DNA of 31,118 bases, from positions 1 to 31,118 of IMG/VR virus record IMGVR_UViG_3300027861_000132. The stretch is one strand, 5' to 3'. A model generated the notes under the pieces. It did not search any database and was not told the origin of the DNA. It saw only the letters and a program-made list of their open reading frames with translations. Positions within the stretch are counted from its first letter, which is position 1. Each line of letters begins with the position of its first letter. This document shows positions 16,051 to 22,670 of this stretch, piece by piece. The translations under genes were made by a program, and so were the position numbers. The DNA is from a virus.

Positions 16051-18066
16051 ATGCAAAATAAGATTTTAGGGCGTGTATCATTTGCAGCGCAATATGCTAA
16101 AGAAACAAAGGGCGGGCGTGAATCATGGGTGCAAGCTGTAGACAGAGTTAAAGCTATGCATATGCATAAATTTAAACATGATGAAGAGGCTATGGAGGCT
16201 ATCGAGTGGGCGTTTAATTTTGTTTATGAAAAGAAAGTATTTGCTTCTCAGCGTTCTATGCAGTTTGGCGGGCGTGCTATTATAAGAAATAATATGAGGA
16301 TTTATAATTGTACATATTCAGCATGTAATAGAATTAGATTTTTTGCAGAGGCGTTCTGGTTGTTACTTAGCGGGTGTGGTACGGGCTTTAGCGTTCGCAA
16401 AATTCATATTAAACAATTACCTCTTTTAATATCTGAGAATACATTAAATAAAAGATTAAGTACTTTGTATATAATTCCGGATAATATAGAGGGCTGGGCT
16501 AATGCTGTTAATGCTTTAATAGAAAGCTATTGTTTAAGCTCTTATTATGATAATACGCAAGATAAAGAGATCAGCTTTGATTACTCTAAGTTAAGAGCCA
16601 AGGGCGCTAAGATATCAAGCGGCGGCAGGTCGCCAGGTTATAAGCCACTCGAGCTAGCATTAGAAAAAATACGCGCTCGTTTAAAGATGATGGTAAAGCG
16701 AGATAGGAAGTTTAAATCTATTGATTGCTTTGATATTACAATGTTCTTAAGTGAAGCCGTTCTAAGTGGTGGCGTTAGGAGATCCGCCTCCATTGCTATA
16801 TTTGATAATGATGACAGAGAGATGATTAATGCAAAACAAGGCGAGTGGTGGAAAGATGAGCCACAGAGGGCTTATGCTAATATTAGCGCAGGCATTAAAG
16901 CAGATGGTACAGAGGATGAGGATACTACTAAGGGCATTTTAAATAGTGCTAAGCAATGGGGTGAGCCAGGCATAGCATTTTTTAAATCTAATCACCATGG
17001 TACTAACCCTTGCGCCGAGATCGGGCTACTGGGCACTTGCATAAAAGATGGCTTAGGTAATGCTATAGATTATATTACTATAGATATGTTAGAGAATATG
17101 GAGCACTACCAAAAAAGTAAGGGCTATACATATTACGAGGGCTGGCAAGCATGCAATTTAACTGAAATTAACATGGCTAAGAATCATACTAAAGATGAGT
17201 TTTTAGACGCGTGTAAAGCTGCAAGTATTATAGGCACATTGCAAGCCAGCTATAATGATACTGGATATTTAAATTATACATCACATAGAATACTAGCATT
17301 AGAAAGTTTAATCGGCGTTAGCTTGACTGGCATGTGTGAGAATAAACTTTCTTTTGATGCTCAGACGTTGCAAGATGGGGCCGCCATGGTTAATGCTATG
17401 AATGCTAAATACTGTGATGAGTTTAGAGTCAATCGAGCCTCTCGCACTACATGCATTAAACCAAGTGGAAACACTAGCACTATAGCGGGCGGCATCTCGG
17501 CGGGCATACATCCACATCATGCTAAGCATTACATTAGGCGTATGCGTTTAAGTAAAGTAAATCCTATTTGGAATGAGCTATTTATTAAAGTGCCTGCCGC
17601 TTGTGTGGACTTAGATGAGAATACAGGTATTGTGCAGTTCGCATGCTCAGCGCCAGAAGGTGCTATTACTAGAGAAGATGATACAGCCCTCGAGCATCTC
17701 GAGCGCGTTAAGCTAGTCTATGAAAATTGGATTAAGCCAGGTAGCGCCCATAGTAGAGTAGAGGGATTAACGCATAATGTATCTAACACATGTACTATTA
17801 AGCCGAACGAATGGAGCAATGTAGCGCAGTACATATGGGATAATAGAGAATCACTGAGAGGCGTAGCACTGCTAAGCTATGTAGGTGATCACATGTATGA
17901 TATGGCGCCATACCAAACAGTAATAGCTGGCACTGATTCGGCTGAGCTATGGCTAGACCTATCTTTGATAGACTGGTCTAAGGTAGACTTAAATAAACGC
18001 GGTGAAGGTGAAAGCCCAGTATTAGAGCCTGCTTGTAGTAGTGGCAAGTGTGAAATAGAATTCTAA
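16051..18066 (+). CDS. nrdJ: Adenosylcobalamin-dependent ribonucleotide reductase (class II)
   Basis: A 671-residue monomeric-type class II reductase that makes deoxynucleotides from ribonucleotides with a B12 radical. Visible active-site features: Cys87 in NCTYS, the loop SGCGTGFS (107-114), NPCAEIG with Cys321 and Glu323, ACNLTEIN with Cys368, and a C-terminal Cys662-SSGK-Cys667 pair for rereduction. From memory of the Lactobacillus leichmannii enzyme these correspond to Cys119, Cys408/Glu410, Cys419 and the Cys731/736 pair. The stretch between Cys321 and Cys368 is 46 residues, against 10 in that enzyme, so an extra loop (about 36 residues) sits next to the active site. A GAGGG lies upstream within the previous gene. 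The reductase should feed phage DNA synthesis together with dCMP deaminase and ThyX. Confidence 0.9.
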   Translation: MQNKILGRVSFAAQYAKETKGGRESWVQAVDRVKAMHMHKFKHDEEAMEAIEWAFNFVYEKKVFASQRSMQFGGRAIIRNNMRIYNCTYSACNRIRFFAEAFWLLLSGCGTGFSVRKIHIKQLPLLISENTLNKRLSTLYIIPDNIEGWANAVNALIESYCLSSYYDNTQDKEISFDYSKLRAKGAKISSGGRSPGYKPLELALEKIRARLKMMVKRDRKFKSIDCFDITMFLSEAVLSGGVRRSASIAIFDNDDREMINAKQGEWWKDEPQRAYANISAGIKADGTEDEDTTKGILNSAKQWGEPGIAFFKSNHHGTNPCAEIGLLGTCIKDGLGNAIDYITIDMLENMEHYQKSKGYTYYEGWQACNLTEINMAKNHTKDEFLDACKAASIIGTLQASYNDTGYLNYTSHRILALESLIGVSLTGMCENKLSFDAQTLQDGAAMVNAMNAKYCDEFRVNRASRTTCIKPSGNTSTIAGGISAGIHPHHAKHYIRRMRLSKVNPIWNELFIKVPAACVDLDENTGIVQFACSAPEGAITREDDTALEHLERVKLVYENWIKPGSAHSRVEGLTHNVSNTCTIKPNEWSNVAQYIWDNRESLRGVALLSYVGDHMYDMAPYQTVIAGTDSAELWLDLSLIDWSKVDLNKRGEGESPVLEPACSSGKCEIEF

Positions 18067-18292
18067 CGGATGAGCTTTTATTATTGTATTATTAGCACTC
18101 ACCCGCGGGCTAATATCTTACTGGCTTTAGTGCTAAAGCACAGGCGCCCATAATCTAATAAAAAGGATTAAATTAAATTATGTACCAAAGGAGCCTATAC
18201 TCAGTAAGCGCATATCATTGCCGTGATATGCCATAACATCTAATGACATATTATAATTACCATCACTGCAAATTAATGTCAATTAATTTAAT
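18067..18292. other. Non-coding gap with several hairpins between convergent genes
   Basis: These 226 bases separate the rightward reductase from the leftward RecT-like operon. They can form: ATTAGC/GCTAAT (18091-18096 with 18109-18114), around the palindrome CCCGCGGG; GCTTTAGTGCTAAAGC (18124-18139), a 7-bp stem with a 2-base loop; and GCATATCA/TGATATGC (18210-18217 with 18224-18231), an 8-bp stem with a 6-base loop. TTAGCACT (18092-18099) can alternatively pair with AGTGCTAA (18129-18136), which excludes the first two. It may be a bidirectional terminator, a small RNA, or both. No known RNA family was recognised. Confidence 0.4.
18180..18236 (+). CDS. Possible 18-residue peptide
   Basis: An ATG at 18180 opens a short frame encoding MYQRSLYSVSAYHCRDMP. 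The only ribosome binding candidate, AAGGA near 18164, is rather far from it (about 12 bases). The frame spans the hairpin at 18210-18231. No homologue is known to me; it may be chance. Confidence 0.15.
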   Translation: MYQRSLYSVSAYHCRDMP

Positions 18293-18901
18293 TTAAAATG
18301 GTGCGTTGTCATCTTTATCATTAGTATTATTAGCCGGTGGTTTAGATGGGTATGGCACGCGCTCACCTTCCACGCTCGCATAAATAATCTCATCTCTTAG
18401 CTTTTCATCTTTAATCATAGACTCGGCTAATTCATCTGGGCTATAGCTTTGGCCGATGATCTCAGGATATGCAACTCTAAGCAAAGCAGTTAAGCAGCGT
18501 TTATGTAACATGTTTTTAGTCATGTTTTTCCATGCTCTTTGATTTAATAGTCCTCTTTGCTTAGCATCTTCAGTAGTAAAAGTCCATGTATGCTCAAAGT
18601 CGAACTCAAGCTCATCTTTGCGTTTAGTAGCAATAGTACACACATCATTAGTTAGTTCCATGATGCGAATATAAGCACAAATTTTAACACCGTTATGATC
18701 TCTATATCTTCTCACTACTCCGGCCATTGCATCTGCATTAAGCGCGGGCTTGCCGCTAATTACATAAGTATTAGCGAGTGTTACAGCTACATTATTATCG
18801 AATAAATGGCCGAATGTAAGAAAAGCTTTTACGTTATCATTCATGTCCTGAGGATTTTTAGAAAGATTTTGTATTACTGTTAATGTATTTGGATTTAGCA
18901 T
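18293..18901 (-). CDS. RecT-like / recombination-associated protein, tentative
   Basis: A 202-residue protein. The ATG at 18901 is preceded by AAGGA with good spacing; an upstream in-frame start at 18955 would overlap the neighbouring gene and is less likely. The pattern YVISGKPALNADAMAGVVRR (about 46-65), TWTFTTEDAKQRGLLNQRAW, MLHKRCLTALLRVAYPEIIG and YSPDEL follows a phage family, often labelled RecT-like, in which a conserved W...ML..R...A.R..P motif precedes Y.P.EL. The acidic C-terminus ends DKDDNAPF, like the tails of proteins that contact SSB partners. Likely role: single-strand annealing or recombination in replication. The family label is from memory and uncertain. Confidence 0.5.
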   Translation of the reverse strand: MLNPNTLTVIQNLSKNPQDMNDNVKAFLTFGHLFDNNVAVTLANTYVISGKPALNADAMAGVVRRYRDHNGVKICAYIRIMELTNDVCTIATKRKDELEFDFEHTWTFTTEDAKQRGLLNQRAWKNMTKNMLHKRCLTALLRVAYPEIIGQSYSPDELAESMIKDEKLRDEIIYASVEGERVPYPSKPPANNTNDKDDNAPF

Positions 18902-18911
18902 GTGTGTATCC

Positions 18912-19286
18912 TTATCTATAGTATGTGTGTATAATGTGTTTAATTTGCTCATCACTGGCGCCGCGCACTAGCTCTGAGTAAAGGTTTATTAATTTAGCAA
19001 AATCTCTGGGATCTAAGCAAAGCTCATTAGCCGGAAACTCACCAATGGCAAATAAATAATCATCTGCCATTTTTTCAATAGATGCTTTATTAAGCTTACC
19101 CATATTTATTAAATATTGGATATCTTCATCATGATTAGCTTCTATGCTTTGCATAGTCTTAAGTATTGCTAGCACTGTATCATGATTAATTTGCTTAGAG
19201 TACTTGCTAATCTTTATGGGTTTAGATTGTCTAGGTAAGTTTATAATAGCTAAAGCTAGTAGTGTTACAATGAATAAAACCAACAT
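18912..19286 (-). CDS. Membrane-anchored small protein, unknown
   Basis: A 124-residue protein with an N-terminal hydrophobic segment (MLVLFIVTLLALAIINL), a basic stretch (PRQSKPIKISKYSKQ) and a mostly helical cytoplasmic-looking domain, ending in residues 109-124 (GASDEQIKHIIHTYYR). It has the strongest ribosome binding site of the operon, AAGGAGGTG five bases from the ATG. It lies between a small unknown protein and the RecT-like gene in the leftward operon. No family recognised; a single-pass anchor suggests membrane attachment of an early phage function. Confidence 0.5.
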   Translation of the reverse strand: MLVLFIVTLLALAIINLPRQSKPIKISKYSKQINHDTVLAILKTMQSIEANHDEDIQYLINMGKLNKASIEKMADDYLFAIGEFPANELCLDPRDFAKLINLYSELVRGASDEQIKHIIHTYYR

Positions 19287-19287
19287 G

Positions 19288-19524
19288 TTACACCTCCTTA
19301 TATTCTAGTTTATCGTGGTTTATTAATGCTACTAGCTCTTCATGGTAAAGCTCTAGTTCATTGCCCTTAGTGCTTACTAGCCAGTATGAGTAGGCATAAG
19401 ATACAGGCGCTTTAAAGTTCTTAATTTCATACTCATCTATAGAGCTAATCATAAATACTTGGTTATCTTTACATTGAGTATCTATAAACAGATCACCAAA
19501 TTTATATAAGTCTGGTCTAATCAT
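19288..19524 (-). CDS. Small unknown protein
   Basis: A 78-residue protein (MIRPDLYKFGDLFIDTQCKD...) with a predicted mix of strands and helices, no membrane segment and no recognised motif. I chose the ATG at 19524, nine bases after GAGG; an in-frame ATG at 19539 would give five more residues. It overlaps the end of the XRE-type regulator gene and is one base from the next gene, so it is translationally coupled within the leftward operon. The length and position suit an early accessory protein. Confidence 0.5.
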   Translation of the reverse strand: MIRPDLYKFGDLFIDTQCKDNQVFMISSIDEYEIKNFKAPVSYAYSYWLVSTKGNELELYHEELVALINHDKLEYKEV

Positions 19525-19741
19525 TGGATTCATCCTCAAAAAAATCTTGAATGCTATACTTAACGCCGGTTAGTATATACATAGAATCTATAATTTGTTT
19601 AACAGTGCCTAGCTTTAGGCCATGAGCTCCACTAATTCTATTAGACAAAGCACTAGAGCTAAGCCCCATACAATCTGCTAAATCTTTCATGGTTTTATTA
19701 GACGCATAAATATCCGATTTTATTTTATTTTTTAATGACAT
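19517..19741 (-). CDS. Cro/XRE-type helix-turn-helix regulator
   Basis: A 74-residue protein, nearly all of it one helix-turn-helix domain: residues about 17-38, TMKDLADCMGLSSSALSNRI, give the two central helices with the usual small residue and turn positions, followed by GLKLGTVKQIIDSMYIL. It should bind DNA as a dimer. It is the second gene of the leftward operon, whose promoter region carries palindromes (20067-20084 and 20103-20134) suitable as operators, so control of this operon and of the divergent replication operon is likely. Whether it acts as a lysogeny repressor or a lytic Cro-like switch cannot be told; no integrase was seen. Confidence 0.75.
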   Translation of the reverse strand: MSLKNKIKSDIYASNKTMKDLADCMGLSSSALSNRISGAHGLKLGTVKQIIDSMYILTGVKYSIQDFFEDESND

Positions 19742-20022
19742 TTTGACCCCACATTATCAAAGTAAAAACCTTGGTTATTGAATACACCCCAGTGCATATA
19801 CTCACTAGTAATTAATGAAATGATTAATTCTCTAGATGCTTCATTAATACAGCAATATAAAAAGTAACTATTTACCTCTTTATCATATTCATAAATTACG
19901 CCGTATGATGAATCAATACGATAGGGCGCTCTATGCTCATGTAAATTCATTAATCTATTAAGATGCTTAGAAAGCTGCTTAACATTATAATATTTAATAG
20001 TACTATCCTTTAATCTCTTCAT
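19732..20022 (-). CDS. Unknown early protein, first in the leftward operon
   Basis: A 96-residue protein beginning MKRLKDSTIKYYNVKQLSKH. The ATG at 20022 is favoured: AAGGTG lies five bases upstream, and the GTG at 20028 overlaps that signal. Basic at the N-terminus, then a beta-alpha mix (YGVIYEYDKEVNSYFLYCC, RELIISLI) without membrane segment or known motif. It overlaps the regulator gene by ten bases. Its leader sequence is nearly identical to that of the divergent initiator gene, so the two are probably expressed at the same time. Confidence 0.5.
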   Translation of the reverse strand: MKRLKDSTIKYYNVKQLSKHLNRLMNLHEHRAPYRIDSSYGVIYEYDKEVNSYFLYCCINEASRELIISLITSEYMHWGVFNNQGFYFDNVGSKCH

Positions 20023-20028
20023 GATCAC

Positions 20029-20194
20029 CTTTTCTAAGTGTGTGTGTTTAGCGTTGCCGCTTAGTGATGCTTAGTACTTAGCATGATTGTTTTTCAATTG
20101 TCAAACTTATTTTTTAAAAAGATAAAATAAGTTTTGAAAAGTAAATTAAATAGTGTATATAAAAAGCATCACACACACACATAGAGAGGTGATT
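20029..20194. promoter_or_regulatory. Divergent control region with operators and twin leaders
   Basis: Rightward, TTGAAA (20134-20139), 16 bases, TATATA (20156-20161) makes a sigma-70-like promoter with a start near 20168. TTGTCA (20098-20103), 17 bases, GATAAA (20121-20126) is a second candidate. Leftward, a perfect TTGACA is at 20104-20099 but no good -10 follows at standard spacing. Two dyads sit between: ATGCTTAGTACTTAGCAT (20067-20084, 16 of 18 symmetric positions) and AAACTTATTTT/AAAATAAGTTT (20103-20113 with 20124-20134, perfect arms). Both are suited to the XRE-type regulator. Each side carries an ACACACACAC leader (20171-20180 rightward, 20047-20038 leftward) before AGGTGAT and ATG. 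Confidence 0.55.
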
Positions 20195-20890
20195 ATGAAA
20201 GAATATGAGTTACGCTTAGCAATTATGCAAGCTGACATTAAACCAACGGTTAAAATAGTAATGCTTACTATTCTAATTAAAGTGGACTGGACTACATGGA
20301 CTAGCACGATTACGCTAAAATCTATTAGTGACTATTGCAAAGTCTCATATAGATCAGTCATACGCGCACTAGATGAGCTAGAAAAGTTAAAGCTAATCTC
20401 TAAAAGTACTCAGCGCATTAATGCTAAGAATACACCTACAGTTATTACTGTTAATCATAGTGCCATTTTGTCATATGACAATTTGGCACAGTGCCAAAAT
20501 GTCACTATGGATAGTGCCAGAATGTCACAAGGTACATGTCAAAATGTCACTATGGATAGTGCCAGTTTGTCACACAATACATTATATAAACATTATAATA
20601 CATTTAATAACAGTATTGATGATGATGATTTTGAATATTATAAATCTTACTATGAGAAAAAAGGATATGATATATCTAATCCATATGATCAAAGTAATCT
20701 AGCGCCAGATGTACTAGAATATAAATTAACTCAAAAGCCTGAGTGGAAAAGATTAAATAAATACTCGAGTTATTCAGATGCTAGAAATGAGTTATTAAAG
20801 CGCGCTCAGTGGCTACATATATCTAGTAGTGAGGTCAAGCTATGGATTAAGAATGAAATGACAAGAGAGGGCGCAGTATGGAAAAGCTAG
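20195..20890 (+). CDS. Replication initiator, winged-helix, with internal iterons
   Basis: A 231-residue protein. The ATG at 20195 has AGAGGTG just upstream; the longer frame from 20153 overlaps the leader and is rejected. Residues about 15-85 form a winged helix-turn-helix (STITLKSISDYCKVSYRSVIRALDELEKLKLI then a strand wing), as in lambda O-type initiators. A low-complexity linker follows (CQNVTMDSARMSQGT, CQNVTMDSASLSHNT), encoded by the iterons. The C-terminal part contains YSSYSDARNELLKRAQWLHI, reminiscent of DnaT/helicase-contact domains. The next gene is a DnaC-like loader, overlapping by 13 bases. It should bind the iterons inside its own gene, open the AT-rich stretch and help load DnaB. 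Confidence 0.7.
   Translation: MKEYELRLAIMQADIKPTVKIVMLTILIKVDWTTWTSTITLKSISDYCKVSYRSVIRALDELEKLKLISKSTQRINAKNTPTVITVNHSAILSYDNLAQCQNVTMDSARMSQGTCQNVTMDSASLSHNTLYKHYNTFNNSIDDDDFEYYKSYYEKKGYDISNPYDQSNLAPDVLEYKLTQKPEWKRLNKYSSYSDARNELLKRAQWLHISSSEVKLWIKNEMTREGAVWKS
20461..20572 (+). repeat. Iteron array, candidate origin of replication
   Basis: Six 13-bp copies of TGCCANNNTGTCA occur inside the initiator gene: 20461-20473 (TGCCATTTTGTCA), 20476-20488 on the opposite strand (TGACAATTTGGCA), 20492-20504 (TGCCAAAATGTCA), 20515-20527 (TGCCAGAATGTCA), 20537-20549 (TGTCAAAATGTCA) and 20560-20572 (TGCCAGTTTGTCA). The last four are spaced 22-23 bp, about two helical turns. Bases 20573-20660 next to them are very AT-rich and could be the unwinding element. 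This matches origins of lambda type, which lie within the O gene. Confidence 0.75.
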
Positions 20891-21744
20891 ATACATCTAT
20901 GCTAACAATCATTAAGAATATTAATATACAGCCGGACGCTAAGCCACCACCACCACCGGCTTATTTAAAAACAGTTACAGCTGATACGCTACATACATAT
21001 GACTTAATCAAGCGCGGCCAGTGTAGATACATTATCGCAGGTGAGGTGCCTTGCAATTGTGCAGAAGGATATGTATTTAAACGTATAGATCATAAGCCTA
21101 TGGCGTTACAGTGCCCACAGTGCAGTAATTTAAACAAAGGGTTAAATCGCTTACAGCGTGCTCATTTGCCGAATGATGCTTTTGATTCTACATTAGAGAC
21201 TTATATTTATGACAGTCCTAAACAGCAAGCTATTATTAATGATGTTATTAGCAGCGAGCTCCCACACATGCCGCCTTCACTATTTATGTATGGTAAAAGC
21301 GGCAATGGTAAAAGTACTATAAGTTATATCATTGCTAAACATCTGGCGCTTGCTGGATATCGCGTTAAATATATACATCATTATGATATGTTTCAAAAGG
21401 AAAAGCAGAGCTGGTCTACTAATAGCACTGTAATAGATTCTATAGTTGATAATGTAGATATTTTACTACTAGATGAGTTCGGAGGCTTAGGCGGACGTGG
21501 TAACTATAGTGAGTGGTTTACTAATACTACTGTCGAGCTTATAGGTATACTCTATGAGAAATATAGATCTGGGCAATTATGTATTATACTTACTAGCAAC
21601 CTTACACCTAAACAGATATTTAGTAGATTATTAGATAAAAATGATATGGCATTATCTAGACTACAAAACATATTTGGCAACCCATTGCACATGCAAGGCC
21701 CAGACAGACGCGCTAAGGGCGACCAAGTATCTAATTGGATATGA
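20878..21744 (+). CDS. DnaC-like AAA+ helicase loader
   Basis: A 288-residue protein. The N-terminal part includes a zinc-binding pattern (PCNC at 58-61, CPQC at 79-82), as in DnaI/DnaC-type loaders. The ATPase has Walker A at about 139-147 (GKSGNGKST) and Walker B at about 194-202 (DILLLDEFGG), with a sensor-1-like TSNLTPKQIFSRLLDK. It should deliver host DnaB helicase to the origin in the overlapping upstream initiator gene. The start has GAGAGG at 20865-20870 and overlaps the initiator by 13 bases. Its 3' end overlaps the end of the convergent dCMP deaminase gene by 14 bases. Confidence 0.85.
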   Translation: MEKLDTSMLTIIKNINIQPDAKPPPPPAYLKTVTADTLHTYDLIKRGQCRYIIAGEVPCNCAEGYVFKRIDHKPMALQCPQCSNLNKGLNRLQRAHLPNDAFDSTLETYIYDSPKQQAIINDVISSELPHMPPSLFMYGKSGNGKSTISYIIAKHLALAGYRVKYIHHYDMFQKEKQSWSTNSTVIDSIVDNVDILLLDEFGGLGGRGNYSEWFTNTTVELIGILYEKYRSGQLCIILTSNLTPKQIFSRLLDKNDMALSRLQNIFGNPLHMQGPDRRAKGDQVSNWI

Positions 21745-22171
21745 TCTTTATATTATTCTTTTTTAGATAGTCTATGCCATCTTTGTTATAGCTGCTATCA
21801 CTTGGTATAGCTACACATGCTAAGCCGCTGTGGTGTATCAATCTAGAACATGCTAAGCATGGATTAGTACTTATAATAATAGCACATCCTTCTAGCGCAA
21901 TACCACGGCGGGCGGCGTTAGCTATAGCGTTTTGCTCGGCATGATGGCAGCCTATCTCTATACGAGTGCCACTTTTAATGCTGTGCTTATCTCTGTCACA
22001 GTTAGCACCACCACATAACAAGCCTAATGATTTACGTGGCGCGCCGTTAAAGCCGGCGCTAATTGGATTATTGTTACAGTCTATAATAAACGCGCCTACT
22101 TTACCGCGTGGGCAAGGTGACATACTAGCAAATAGCTGCGCATGCTTTAGCCAGTGATTAATCCACTTCAT
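21731..22171 (-). CDS. dCMP deaminase
   Basis: A 146-residue zinc enzyme converting dCMP to dUMP, the substrate for ThyX. Catalytic features: His77-Ala-Glu79 in CHHAEQNAI, and Cys105 and Cys108 in NPCLACSRL. Additional Cys residues (Cys20, Cys53, Cys58) and His76 resemble the second, structural zinc site of the T4 enzyme. The length is normal. It is the last gene of the leftward ThyX - sigma - deaminase operon, overlapping the sigma gene by ATGA. Allosteric control by dCTP and dTTP is known in the family but not shown by the sequence. Confidence 0.88.
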   Translation of the reverse strand: MKWINHWLKHAQLFASMSPCPRGKVGAFIIDCNNNPISAGFNGAPRKSLGLLCGGANCDRDKHSIKSGTRIEIGCHHAEQNAIANAARRGIALEGCAIIISTNPCLACSRLIHHSGLACVAIPSDSSYNKDGIDYLKKNNIKIISN

Positions 22172-22659
22172 AACATAACTTTTTTTAGTCTTTTTTTAAC
22201 TGCATTTTGTCTAGAAAATATTGTGCGCGTAGATGTTTTATAATGATTACCTATCTCCTTAAAGGTGTATCCTTCAAGAAGCATGTTAATAATATCTAGT
22301 TCATAATCATTTTGTAAATGCTGTGTTAAAGATTCATACAGTAAAACAAAATCACTAGTTGAATAATTAAAGCTGGTTACTTTTTTATAGTGAGAATAAA
22401 GACCTTGGATTTCAGTATGCCTATTCGACTTTTGAACTCTTCTTAAGTGAGTCCTTACCATCACCACTTTTACAAATTGCAAAAAGTCAGATCCTTCTAA
22501 TTTGCTATATCGTTCCGGCTTGGACATTAACTTAATACATGTATCATGTAGCAACTCGTCAGCATCATCATACGTGAGTTTAAATGCCATCATGCGCATT
22601 TTGTTATATCTTGATATAATTAGCTTATCTATTTGATTCCGATTCACAGCATACTCCAT
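22168..22659 (-). CDS. Sigma-70-like transcription factor, divergent
   Basis: A 163-residue protein with a two-domain sigma layout. Region 2 (about 12-78) includes DDADELLHDTCIKLMSKPERYSKLEGSDFLQFVKVVM and a basic end (RTHLRRVQKSNR). Region 4 (about 112-162) has LDIINMLLEGYTFKEIGNHYKTSTRTIFSRQNAVKKRLKK, a clear helix-turn-helix. It is shorter and less canonical than the sigma factor at 14398-14994, and the middle linker (about 80-110) differs. It sits between ThyX and dCMP deaminase in one operon, overlapping the latter by four bases; no strong Shine-Dalgarno precedes it. It probably directs polymerase to a phage promoter class; a DNA-binding regulator that lost core binding is the alternative. 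Confidence 0.7.
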   Translation of the reverse strand: MEYAVNRNQIDKLIISRYNKMRMMAFKLTYDDADELLHDTCIKLMSKPERYSKLEGSDFLQFVKVVMVRTHLRRVQKSNRHTEIQGLYSHYKKVTSFNYSTSDFVLLYESLTQHLQNDYELDIINMLLEGYTFKEIGNHYKTSTRTIFSRQNAVKKRLKKVML

Positions 22660-22670
22660 TATTTATTTAG

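Noticed and set aside
16990-17160. Reductase insertion considered as an intein
   Set aside because: The extra segment is only about 36 residues and lacks intein splice motifs (no block A Cys/Ser start, no terminal His-Asn). It is a loop insertion.
19517-20194. Classifying the phage as temperate on the basis of an XRE-type regulator
   Set aside because: Regulator and operators alone are also found in lytic phages. No integrase or excisionase was seen, and the missing part of the genome cannot be judged.
20421-20702. Overlapping 93-residue frame inside the initiator gene
   Set aside because: It runs through the iterons in another frame; its repeats come from the DNA repeats and it has no start signal.
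21966-22157. Frame on the plus strand within the dCMP deaminase gene
   Set aside because: It is antisense of a recognised enzyme, short, and without a start signal.
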